A stretch of 64,000 bases of DNA from the NCBI GenBank assembly GCA_964017045.1, contig OZ024809.1, positions 620,001 through 684,000 on the forward strand. Reading direction: 5' to 3'. Within the stretch, counting starts at the first letter, position 1, and each line of letters opens with the position of its first letter. Origin of the DNA: Omphiscola glabra (Eukaryota; Mollusca; Gastropoda; Lymnaeidae). The notes beneath the pieces were generated by a model. The model worked only from the letters and a program-made list of their open reading frames with translations. It had not been told where the DNA came from and searched no databases. Below are positions 43,262-53,862 of the stretch, one piece after another. The position numbers and the translations under genes were made by a program.

Positions 43262-43458
43262 GATGACATTGTTAGCAATAGAGATGATCGCCATTGTTAG
43301 CAATAGAGATGATTGCCATTGTTAGCAATAGAGATGATTGCCATTGTTAGCAATAGAGATGATTGCCATTGCTAGCAATAGAGATGATTGACATTGTTAT
43401 CAATAGAGATGGTTGCTATTACTAGCAATAGAGATGATTGCCATTGCTATCAATAGAT
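43262..43458. repeat. Minisatellite, 25-bp unit, about 8 copies (copy 1, truncated by duplication breakpoint)
   Basis: TAGCAATAGAGATGATTGCC plus ATTGT. It stops abruptly at the segmental duplication junction. The copy at 50453-50705 continues for two more units. Confidence 0.95.
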
Positions 43459-45166
43459 ACCTTACTTTATCCAACCTTGTCTAGTTCCCTTACTTTATCC
43501 AACATTGTCTAGTTCCCTTACTTTATCCAACCTTGTCTAGTTCACTTACTTTATCAAACATTGTCTAGTTCCCTTACCTTATCCAACCTTGTCTAGTTCC
43601 CTTACCTTATCCAACCTTGTCTAGTTCCCTTACCTTATCCAACATTGTCTAGTTCCCTTACCTTATCCAACATTGTCTAGTTCCCTTACCTTATCAAACA
43701 TTGTCTAGTTCCCTTACTTTATCCAACCTTGTCTAGTTCCCTTACTTTATCCAACCTTGTCTAGTTCCCTTACTTTATCCAACATTGTCTAGTTCCCTTA
43801 CTTTATCCATCATTGTCTAGTTCCCTTACTTTATCCAACCTTGTCTAGTTTCCTTACTTTATCCATCATTGTCTAGTTCCCTTACTTTATCCATCATTGT
43901 CTAGTTCCCTTACTTTATCCATCATTGTCTAGTTCCCTTACTTTATCCAACCTTGTCTAGTTCCCTTACTTTATCCAACCTTGTCTAGTTCCCTTATTTT
44001 CTTTAAGGTTTCAAATTTAAATCATCTGGTTACAGTGTGTTTTTTACATTTAATGTTATGTCAGAATGACCGAATCAGAACACACCAATCAGAACACACC
44101 AATCAGAACACACCAATCAGAACACACCAATCAGAACACACCAATCAGAACACACCAATCAGAACACACCAATCAGAACACACCAATCAGAACACACCAA
44201 TCAGAACACACCAATCAGAACACACCAATCAGAACACACCAATCAGAACACACCAATCAGAACACACCAGTCAGAACACTCCAGTCAGAACACACCAATC
44301 AGAACACACTAGTCAGAACACACCAATCAGAACACACCAATCAGAACACACCAATCAGAACACACCAGTTTACCATCACCGAATCAGAACACACCAGTTT
44401 ACCATCACCTAATCAGAACACATTAGTTCACCATCACCTAATCAGAACACACCAGTTTACCATCACCTAATCAGAACACACCAGTTCACCATCACCTAAT
44501 CAGAACACACCAATCAGAACACACCAGTTTACCATCACCTAATCAGAACACACCAGTTCACCATCACCTAATCAGAACACACCAGTTCACCATCACCTAA
44601 TCAGATCACACCAGTTCACCATCACCTAATCAGATCACACCAGTTCACCATCACCTAATCAAAACACACCATTTCACAATCACCTAATCAGAACACACCA
44701 GTTCACCATCACCTAATCAGATCACACCAGTTCACCATCACCTAATCAGAAACACACAAGTTCACAATCACCTAATCAGATTACACCAGTTCACCATCAC
44801 CTATCAGAACATACCAGTTCACAATCACCTAATCAGAACACACCCGTTCACAATCACCTAATCAGAACACATCCGTTCACAATCACCTAATCAGAACACA
44901 CCAGTTCACCATCACTTAATCAGAACACACCAGTTCACCATCACCTAATCAGAACACACCAGTTCACCATCACCTAATCAGAACACACCAGTTCACCATC
45001 ACCTAATCGAAACACATCTGTTCACTAACACCAAATCAGAACACACCAGTTCACCATCACCCAATCAGAACACACCAGTTCACCATCACCTATCAGAACA
45101 CACCAGTTCTCCATCACCTAATCAGAACACACCAGTTCACCATTTCTTACTTGCATCTGTTCGCAG

Positions 45167-45292
45167 GACGACCAGGACTCAATGTACTTTCCTTCCAAAA
45201 AGAAGCACCCGCAGGACTTTGCCTACCTCATAGTTGACCCACTGAAACGAACTGTCGTCTGCTTTTCCCACACTTTTGGTAGCTGTTTTTAG
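45167..45292 (+). CDS. 3'-terminal coding exon, PTB-like (copy 2)
   Basis: Base-for-base duplicate of 38019-38144 with the same acceptor, 41-codon frame and TAG. If the duplication is real, this downstream copy is a spare terminal exon that a transcript entering from the left could also use. The two poly(A) signals would then compete. Confidence 0.55.
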   Translation, partial: DDQDSMYFPSKKKHPQDFAYLIVDPLKRTVVCFSHTFGSCF

Positions 45293-45375
45293 AAGAGCTG
45301 CGACCCTGTTAGCCGAGGACAACGGTGATGAGTGGTGTGATTGGTTGTTGAAAATAATCTCTAAGAAACGTTCTA

Positions 45376-45381
45376 AATAAA
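45376..45381 (+). terminator. Poly(A) signal AATAAA (copy 2)
   Basis: Duplicate of 38228-38233, 84 bp past the copy-2 stop codon. Confidence 0.45.
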
Positions 45382-48300
45382 AGCGTTCCTTGATTAATAT
45401 CTCTTCCTTTCTTTTTATTTCGGTACGAGATTATGTTAGTCAAGTTTGAGTTGTCTCTGTGAGTTTATATTTTAAAATAAATTTTTGGAGTTATCAGATT
45501 GAATGAAATATTTGATGAAATGTTGGATGAAATATTTGATGAAATGTTGGATGAAATATTGGATTGATTGGAAATGGTGTTTGTTTTCAAATTGTTACAC
45601 TTACATTATCACATGAGTTTAGGTTATTTGTGTTTTCGGGGCAATCAGGAGAAGAGATTTCTTTTTCATGGTCTTATCAACAGACAATAATAACTCTCTG
45701 TAACCCAAGCAGCTGTACTTAATTGGCCAATAGTATGACCGACGATCACTGTTGTGTGTATTGAACGAACTTTGTGACCTCATTGTCTTGTGTTGTTGTC
45801 GTGTTGTATGAGTGGACGGGGTGAGTGGTTTTCATGAAGGTTTAAACTTAAATGTATAAATATTGGTTGGAGAAGTGGGGTAAGAGATCATGTGATGTGA
45901 GTATTGGTTGGAGAACTGGGGTAAGTGATCATGTGATGTGAGTATTGGTTGGAGAACTGGGGTATGTGATCATGTGATGTGAGTATTGGTTGGAGAACTG
46001 GGGTATGTGATCATGTGATGTGAGTATTGGTTGGAGAACTGGGGTAAGTGATCATGTGATGTGGGTATTGGTTGGAGAACTGGGGTATGTGATCATGTGA
46101 TGTGAGTATTGGTTGGAGAACTAGAATAAGATATCATGTGATGTGAGTATTGGTTGGAGAACTGGGGTATGTGATCATGTGATGTGAGTATTGGTTGGAG
46201 AACTGGGGTAAGTGATCATGTGATGTGAGTATTGGTTGGAGAACTGGGGTATGTGATCATGTGATGTGAGTATTGGTTGGAGAACTGGGGTATGTGATCA
46301 TGTGATGTGAGTATTGGTTGGAGAACTGGGGTAAGTGATCATGTGATGTGGGTATTGGTTGGAGAACTGGGGTATGTGATCATGTGATGTGAGTATTGGT
46401 TGGAGAACTAGAATAAGAGATCATGTGATGTGAGTATTGGTTGGAGAACTAGGGTAAGAGATCGTTGGAGAACTGGGGTATGTGATCATGTGATGTGAGT
46501 ATTGGTTGGATAACTGGGGTAAGAGATCATGTGATGTGAGTATTGGTTGGAGAACTGGGGTATGTGATCATGTGATGTGAGTATTGGTTGGAGAACTGGG
46601 GTATGTGATCATGTGATGTGAGTATTCGTGGGAGAACTGGTGTATGTTATCATGTGATGTGAGTATTGGTTGGAGAACTTGGGTAAGAGATCATGTGATG
46701 TGAGTATTGGTTGGAGAACTGGGGTAAGTGATCATGTGATGTGAGTATTGGTTGGAGAACTGGGGTAAGAGATCATGTGATGTGAGTATTGGTTGGAGAA
46801 CTGGGGTATGTGATCATCTGATGTGAATATTGGTTGGAGAACTGGGGTAAGTGATCATGTGATGTGAATATTGGTTGGAGAACTGGGGTAAGTGATCACG
46901 TGATGTGAGTATTGGTTGGAGAACTGGGGTAAGTGATCATATGATGTGAGTATTGGTTGGAGAACTGGGGTAAGTGATCACGTGATGTGAGGTACGGTAT
47001 AAAAAGAATATAGAATGGTGAATGAAGGTTATTTGTTACTCAGACCACAGACCTGAGTTGGTATCTTATTATACTATTACAAATAGGTAGAGTAGCCCCC
47101 CTCCCCCCCGAGGGTGGCAGATTTAAAAATAAGGGGTGTGGTAGGGGATAGACTGAAGACTTTTTTCTTCCTTGACAAGACTCAAGAATCACCAAAGATC
47201 ATTTTTTATCACCCCAAAAAAATGAAATTCTGGCATTAAGTCAGAATTGGTGAAAAGTATAAAAATAAGATTGTCATTATAAAAAAACTTTAAACGACAT
47301 TATGGCAGACAGTTTAGATGACATACTGGATGGCATTATAAAGGACATAATAGTAACGTTTTATCTGTTTTTGTTATTTCAACAAGTTTCCGGGGAAAAC
47401 ACTCAAATCACGTGATGGCCCACAATCGAAGTAAAAAACATTGTCGTTTAAGTAGCCAGAACAAACATAATACATAATGCATGAGTGTGTCTGATGCTTT
47501 AACTTATGTCATTTAAAAAATCTTCAGGTCTTTGACACTGTCAATAAAGCAACTCAGATTATTTGAAAGACAAACCGGCCCCGGGTGGGGGGTATTTCCA
47601 GTCGACAAGCAAAAACCACAGTATGACGTCATCAAAATCGTGACAGGAAAAACACGGATAAGATGCGCCTACGCATGCGCGGAACTCCTGAAATTGCACC
47701 CAAAGGACATCTTTATGGTCATCCTAGACTGGGGTGGGGGCGGAGTTCTCCTTCGGTTATGTGGGGAGTCCCTTGTGGTGTCATTACTGATATTGATTTT
47801 TAGCCGGTTAAATAAATTTGTTCGCCTGCTGTTATTGGGATCATAATTTTAGATTTATACTTTGACTTAACAGACATCATTTGATGTCACTCTGGTGAAA
47901 AAATTTAAATAATAGACACTGAATCAATGACGTAATAATTATCAGTGTTGGATAATCAGGGAACTGGTTCCCTGTAGGATTAGAATGTCGTGTGGGTAGT
48001 TTGGAGTCTGCTGAATGTATGTTGGTGTCGAAACACAGTTTATTATAGATACTCTATGACACATCATGTAATTATTATTTATTTTTTCCGATTTTTTGCT
48101 CTGGAATTGGGCTCAATTTAGCCAAGTAAATAAAGTTTGGATTTTTCACATATTTAATGGAAATCATATACATTTACGTCACATCCATTGATCTATATAA
48201 TATTGATGTGTAGGTGAGGGAATGTGTGGGGGGGGGGCATTTTTAGTCTCCCATGTGTAGGTGGGGGAATGTGGGGGGGGGGCATTCGTAGTCTTCCATG

Positions 48301-50452
48301 TGTAGGTGGGGGAATGTGGGAGGGGGGCATTCTTAGTCTTCCATGTGTAGGTGGGGGAATGTGGGGGGGCATTTTTAGTCGTCCATGTGTAGGTGGGGAG
48401 GGGGCATTTTTAGTCTTCCATGTGTAGGTGGGGAAATGTGGGGGGGGCATTCTTAGTCTTCCATGTGTAGGTGGGGGAATGTGGGAGGGGGGCATTTTTA
48501 GTCTTGTACCAGCACTTAATAATCCTATCGGCTGCCTTGACCCCACACCTCACATCTATTGATGTATATTGATGGTGGTTGTCTAGACACCTCCCCCCCC
48601 CTCAACCAGAATTTTTACACATGGCACTCAGGTTCTCCCTTGTTTATGTTAACTAGTTCGTCACAACCACCATCACCACCACAACCACCATCACTACCAT
48701 AACCACCATCACCACCACAAGCACCATCACTACCACAACCACCATCACCACCACAACCAACATCACTACCACAACCACCATCACTACCACAACCACCATC
48801 ACAACCACAACCACCATCACTACCACAATTAACACCATCACTACCACAACCATTATCACTACCACAACCACCATGATTACCACAACTACCATCAAGTTTA
48901 CAAACATAAAGTCCATTCAATTATCTTTCGTTCGATGCCTCATTTTGTCTTACAAACCCAACAATAATATTTGTAATAGTTTTTTTAATCCCAACCTCTC
49001 ACTTCTGATACCCGGGTGCGAGTAGTGAGTGAGATGTGAGTTTTGGTCATGTCTGGTGTAGACGAGCTTTAGAAATATTAACTGTGGAGATGTCAGTTGA
49101 GGAAAATATTGACAGGCTTGGAAATTTCAACCTTAAAGTTTTCTGTTGTCTACGCAAGATTTTGTCATTGGATCTATGAATTGGTCCGGGGTCGAAGTGG
49201 CGGCGGCGAATCGTCCCATCCCCTCTGTCATTGGATCTATGAATTGGCCCTGGGTGGAAGTGGCGGCGGCGAATCGTCCCATCCCCTCTGTCATTCAGCT
49301 GTAGAATCGTCCCATCCTCTCTGTCATTCAGCTGTAGAATCGTCCCATCCCCTCTGTCATTCAGCTGTAGAATCGTCCCATCCCCTCTGTCATTCAGCTG
49401 TAGAATCGTCCCATCCCCTCTGTCATTCAGCTGTAGAATCGTCCCATCCCCTCTTTCATTCAGCTGTAGAATCGTCCCTCCCCTCTGTCATTCAGCTGTA
49501 GCAATATCACTTATCATGAGTGAAAATGTCAGATATGGGAATGGCATCTTAGAAATATCACCTTATTCATGGGGAATTGTTGGGTGGGGGGGGGGACTTA
49601 TTGGGGGGGGGGCTTATTGGGTTTGGGGAGATATGTGAAGATGACAGTTTTCTAGGGAAGCATCTGTCTGTCGTCTGTGAAGATAGATGTCATATGTGAA
49701 GACAACTGTCATCTGTGAAGACAACTGTCATCTGAAGACAACTGTCATCTGAAGTCAACTGTCATCTGTGAAGACAACTGTCATCTGTGAACAATTTGGT
49801 TTGTCCTTGAGATCTTTAACGGCTCAAGTAGTTAAAATTTCCCTCGACATTAGATACACATTTTTAAAACATTTGCTGGGAGTCTTTAATCGGGATTCTT
49901 AGACCAGGAGTCTTAGACCAGGAGTCTTAGACCAGGAGTCTTAGACCAGGAGTCTTAGACCAAGAGTCTTAGACCAGGAGTCTTAGACCAGGAGTCTTAG
50001 ACCAGGAGTCTTAGACCAGGAGTCTTATACCAGGAGTCTTAGACCAGGAGTCTTAGACCAGGAGTCTTAGACCAGGAGTCTTAGACCAGGAGTCTTAGAC
50101 CAGGAGTCTTAGACCAGGAGTCTTAGACCAGGAGTCTTATACCAGGAGTCTAAGACCAGGAGTCTTATACCAGGAGTCTTAGACCAGGAGTCTTAGACCA
50201 GGAGTCTTAGACCAGGAGTCTTAGACCAGGAGTCTTATACCAGGAGTCTAAGACCAGGAGTCTTATACCAGGAGTCTTAGACCAGGAGTCTTAGACCAGG
50301 AGTCTTATACCAGGAGTCTTAGACCAGGAGTCTTAGACCAGGAGTCTTAGACCAGGAGTCTTATAGGTCGTGAACATATAATCAGAGTCATTAATTTATC
50401 CGACTCCACATCCCAGATGGAAACCGATATCAATAATAATTTATTATGGATG

Positions 50453-50705
50453 ACATTGTTAGCAATAGAGATGATCGCCATTGTTAGCAATAGAGATGAT
50501 TGCCATTGTTAGCAATAGAGATGATTGCCATTGTTAGCAATAGAGATGATTGCCATTGCTAGCAATAGAGATGATTGACATTGTTATCAATAGAGATGGT
50601 TGCTATTACTAGCAATAGAGATGATTGCCATTGCTATCAATAGAGATGATTGCCATTGTTAGCAATAGAGATGTATGCCATTGCTAGCAATAGAGATGAT
50701 TGCCA
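50453..50705. repeat. Minisatellite, 25-bp unit, about 10 copies
   Basis: Full-length counterpart of 43262-43458. It extends beyond the duplication breakpoint, which shows that copy 2 carries the ancestral right flank. Confidence 0.95.
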
Positions 50706-51451
50706 TTCTGTGTGAGTGCCACACGCGGAACTCAAGTACTGGCCAATAAAGCAAATTTTGTAAACAAGACCCAAGTGGCAACCACCAGGACTATGTGACG
50801 AGGGCAGACGTCATAGTGATGTGTTGCTGATGTCCCTGGACACTGGTGCCAGCCATTCATGTCACGTTAAGCTCTGCCCCGTGAACAGGAGGCGGGAGTG
50901 AGGTTGGTGTGGGAGGACGGACGGACACTGGACTTCCTAATGAACTTGTTGACTCAAATGGCATTCCCGTGTACGTCATTTATTTTTACATGAGAAGAAA
51001 TGGAAACTTTCCCCAGCAATCAATCAGTTTGTGAGAATAGACGCGGAATGCCATACCGGGGGGACGGCACCATCATTTTACGTCACTTATGAAGTGTGTG
51101 TGGGGGGGGGGATAAAGTTGTTGTGTGTAAGGATTAATTTGGCCGGAAAAGTAAAAGAAAAACAAAAAGTAATGTTTGTTATCTTTAAATATTTTGATAG
51201 TCTAGATGCTTTAAAAAAGTGATTAGAAAGAGCCAGTCCAAAATGACTGATCGATATTTTGTTGACAAACTAGAACTTAAGGTTAGGATGGTCTTCGTCT
51301 GTCAAATGTAAACAAATCGTTTAAAGTAATCGAATACAGCGTTTAATTTGCGTTTTCTTATCTTAATAATAATAATAAAAATAAAAAATATGCTGAAATA
51401 TTTATGTTGAAAAGTAAATAGATAAATCAATAGCACATTTATTTCATTGTG
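50706..51451. other. Unique region with possible retropepsin relic
   Basis: A short frame (50764-50901) reads DVLLMSLDTGASHSCHVK. LDTGAS matches the active-site motif of retroviral-type aspartic proteases found in LTR retrotransposons. The frame is only 46 codons long and no reverse transcriptase or LTR is seen nearby. It is either a small relic or a chance match. Confidence 0.3.
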
Positions 51452-51492
51452 TGTCTGTGTATGTGTGTGTGTGTGTTGGGGGTGGGGGGTGG
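51452..51492. repeat. (GT)n microsatellite and G-tract
   Basis: GTGTCTGTGTATGTGTGTGT followed by GTTGGGGGTGGGGGGT. Confidence 0.93.
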
Positions 51493-51575
51493 AGGTTGAC
51501 CGGGATTCGAACACAAGTCAACCTCGTTCCAATGCACCACCGCTAGCGATAAGATTGACCGGAAATCAATCTATG
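51493..51575 (-). mobile_element. tRNA-derived SINE head
   Basis: Read on the minus strand, the segment contains CGCTAGCGGTGGTGCATTGG (D-arm/A-box-like) and, 20-odd bases later, TGTTCGAATCCCGG, a near-perfect tRNA B box (T-loop). It lacks a foldable complete tRNA, so a SINE head is more likely than a tRNA gene. The adjacent G/T-rich tract would be the tail side on the minus strand (C/A-rich). Confidence 0.6.
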
Positions 51576-51672
51576 ATATATTTTTTTAAAGTGAAAACAA
51601 TTTTATATTATAAAAAAAATTATTTAAAAATTAAAAAAACGCACATTTTTAGGTAGATAATTTTTGTACCAA

Positions 51673-52212
51673 TTCTTAATGTACAGTTTGCATTCATCAA
51701 TATTCTTAATGTACAGTTTGCATTCATCAATATTCTTAAGGTACAGTTTGCATTCATCAATATTCTTAAGGTACAGTTTGCATTCATCAATATTCTTAAT
51801 TTACAGCTTGCATTCATACATATTCTTAATGTACAGCTTGCATTCATCAATATTCTTAATGTACAGCTTGCATTCATCAATATTCTTAATGTACAGCTTG
51901 CATTCATCAATATTCTTAATGTACAGCTTGCATTCATCAATATTCTTAATGTACAGCTTGCATTCATCAATATTCTTAATGTACAGCTTGCATTCATCAA
52001 TATTCTTAATGTACAGCTTGCATTCATCAATATTCTTAATGTACAGCTTGCATTCATCAATATTCTTAATGTACAGCTTGCATTCATCAATATTCTTAAT
52101 TTACAGCTTGCATTCATACATATTCTTAATGTACAGCTTGCATTCATCAATATTCTTAATGTACAGCTTGCATTCATCAATATTCTTAATGTACAGTTTG
52201 CATTCATCAATA
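51673..52212. repeat. Minisatellite, 30-bp unit, 18 copies
   Basis: The unit is TATTCTTAATGTACAGCTTG plus CATTCATCAA. The rare pair TTTACAGCTTG/CATTCATACA appears at about 51800 and again 300 bp later, suggesting a ten-unit duplication. Frames are open on both strands by chance. Confidence 0.97.
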
Positions 52213-52291
52213 TCGCACCTACAAGTGTTTCTTTCAGACATTTTTTTGATTTCAGGTTTTCGGGGGGGGGGGGGGGGCAGCTGCCAGTGGC

Positions 52292-52471
52292 CAGAGGCAT
52301 AGCTAAGGGGTGGCAGATGGGACATATGTCCCGGGGTGCCAGACTAGCGAGGGGGTTCTAAATGGGATTTGAAGGTATTTAACGGTAGTAAATAATGGGT
52401 TTCAGAGTTGGGGGGGGGGGGCGTAAAATTAATCTTGTCCCCTGACGCCGAACACTCTAGATACGCCCCTG
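52292..52471. mobile_element. hAT-type MITE, 180 bp, nested
   Basis: The left end is CAGAGGCATAGCTAAG. The reverse-complemented right end is CAGGGGCGTATCTAGA (11 of 16 identical). Flanks CCAGTGGC (52284-52291) and CTAGTGGC (52472-52479) match at 7 of 8, a hAT-like 8-bp target duplication. It contains a poly-G tract at 52409-52421. No coding frame is present. Confidence 0.65.
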
Positions 52472-52625
52472 CTAGTGGCGTTGAAATAGGGTAGGTCCCC
52501 AGTGTGTCACTTTTTCTCTCTATGCAGATATGGCATTTTCGGACAACTACGTAGTTTGTATCGTGAAAGGGAGAACGACAAAAATATTTGCCCGCCCATG
52601 GTGGCACTAAGTAGCTACGCCACTA
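52472..52625. mobile_element. Older inverted-repeat element disrupted by the hAT MITE
   Basis: The left side starts CTAGTGGCGTTGAAAT. The reverse-complemented right side (ending 52625) starts CTAGTGGCGTAGCTAC. The CAGTGGCGTAGC type of terminus is common among animal DNA transposons. The hAT MITE at 52292-52471 lies exactly at its left end, so the insertion hit the terminus of this older element. Confidence 0.45.
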
Positions 52626-52984
52626 GGCAGTGTATATATCGATACCAACATCGGCAATCATTTTCATCGGGAAGTAGGGAGAAAATTGAGGGCGCAGATG
52701 AATCTTGAACGGAGGAGGGGTCTGTGGAGCCTGCACCCCAGAACATGTTTGATTATTTCAAAATCAAGAGGTGTATTTTTGAGTATACTTGAATTCAATG
52801 TTTCTATTAAACCTTTTGAACAGGGAATGAAATTATTAAGGTTTTGTGGGAGGCATTATGGCGCCAAGTACAATACATAAACTGAATTCACTCCGTTTGT
52901 GCTGTGCCCTGGGGTAATCATTAGGCATAAGCTTATAATCAAACCCATACTTTAACATTGATCAGCGTGAGACAGACAGAGAGA

Positions 52985-53041
<57 letters not shown>

Positions 53042-53314
53042 TGCAGAAATTGAGGATGCTAAAGGCATTTGGGCAAACTCAAAATGTGGGGGTGCATTTG
53101 CACTTTGGTACATACTTGAATTTGTTGTTTCTGTCAGACAATTTTGAAATATTGATCAAAGACTAATTTTTTTATTGTTGTGCCACCCTTGCGTGTACGC
53201 TTTTTCCCTAGATTATTCTCACCCCTTAAATAATTATGTAAATGTATTTTAATACACTGTCATTAAAGTCTTTAACTTGTGAAGTTGCAAAAAATTAATC
53301 AATAAAAATAGCGA
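52626..53314. other. Mixed spacer with GA microsatellite
   Basis: A long (GA)n run lies at about 52970-53036. Segments 52760-52830 and 53095-53155 look like two diverged copies of one sequence (ATACTTGAATT..TGTTTCT). No gene is assigned. Confidence 0.45.
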
Positions 53315-53476
53315 TACCGTATTGTATGGACTGTTATACGCACCTTAATTTTAAAGCAAATTTTTTGGTGGGTAGAGAATTACCATTTATATTAATTTCG
53401 AGTATAAGACGCACCTGCATTTTGGAGGCAATTTTTCGAAGAAAATAGTGCGTCTTATAGTCCGTAAAATACAGTA
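53315..53476. mobile_element. TA-flanked MITE (Tc1/mariner-like), 162 bp
   Basis: The left end is TACCGTATTGTATGGACTGT. The reverse-complemented right end is TACTGTATTTTACGGACTAT. The inverted repeat runs about 30 bp through ACGCAC. Both outer dinucleotides are TA, as for Tc1/mariner insertion. The interior repeats GCACC..TTTTAAAGCAAATTTTT and GCACCTGCATTTTGGAGGC in direct orientation. No transposase is present. Confidence 0.65.
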
Positions 53477-53862
53477 GATGTGAACAACAGGAAGTAAGCT
53501 GGAGCTGCCAGTACGATATTTATAACCGAATGCTATAACAAGAATAGCCTTAAATTATAAGGATCATCAAATATATCGAGCAAAGCGATACTTTGCAGAT
53601 TCCACTAATTGTAATCAGTTACAGCTACCAGTTACTATGTTTTTAAAACTGTTTAAGAATGACAATTTGGTTATTTTTAATTTAAAAAAAATAAATATTT
53701 GTTAAATGGTTGAACCGGAACACATTTTGCTCGACTTTTTTTTCCCAGAGAGATGGCTGAAAGAAACACTGGCACTGAAGTGTGCAAGCGGCGGGATAAT
53801 TAGAGTTTTGGCTTTGCTTGCCGCCATTTTGTCTTCACTATCAACTCGATATTGTCAAGACC
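53477..53862. other. AT-rich spacer
   Basis: A 68-residue frame at 53706-53912 runs into the next array and has no recognisable features. Confidence 0.4.

Larger units (their letters stand above)
36326..43459. repeat. Segmental tandem duplication, copy 1
   Basis: This 7134-bp block runs from inside the 28-bp array to a 25-bp array and is followed head-to-tail by copy 2 (43460 to about 50646). The breakpoint joins CAATAGAT (25-bp array) to ACCTTACTTTATCC (28-bp array) at 43458-43460. No base substitution between copies was seen in the stretches I compared. Differences are one 14-bp unit, G-run lengths, and extra 14-bp units in the GACCAGGAGTCTTA array of copy 2. Confidence 0.93.
43460..50646. 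repeat. Segmental tandem duplication, copy 2
   Basis: Head-to-tail copy of 36326-43459. The offset is 7134 bp at the left, 7148 bp after an added 14-bp unit, and about 7187 bp near the right end because of extra GACCAGGAGTCTTA units. All internal features are repeated: 28-bp array (43460-43996), 14-bp (44069-44358), 29-bp (44359-45146), 41-bp (45861-46990), G-rich (48206-48505), 18-bp (48663-48900), compound 63/33-bp (49165-49498), G-tracts and 19-bp (49581-49790), and 14-bp (49898-50365). Confidence 0.93.

Noticed and set aside
51493..51575. A genuine tRNA gene on the minus strand
   Set aside because: The B box is good, but I could not form an acceptor stem or anticodon arm around it. A SINE head fits better.
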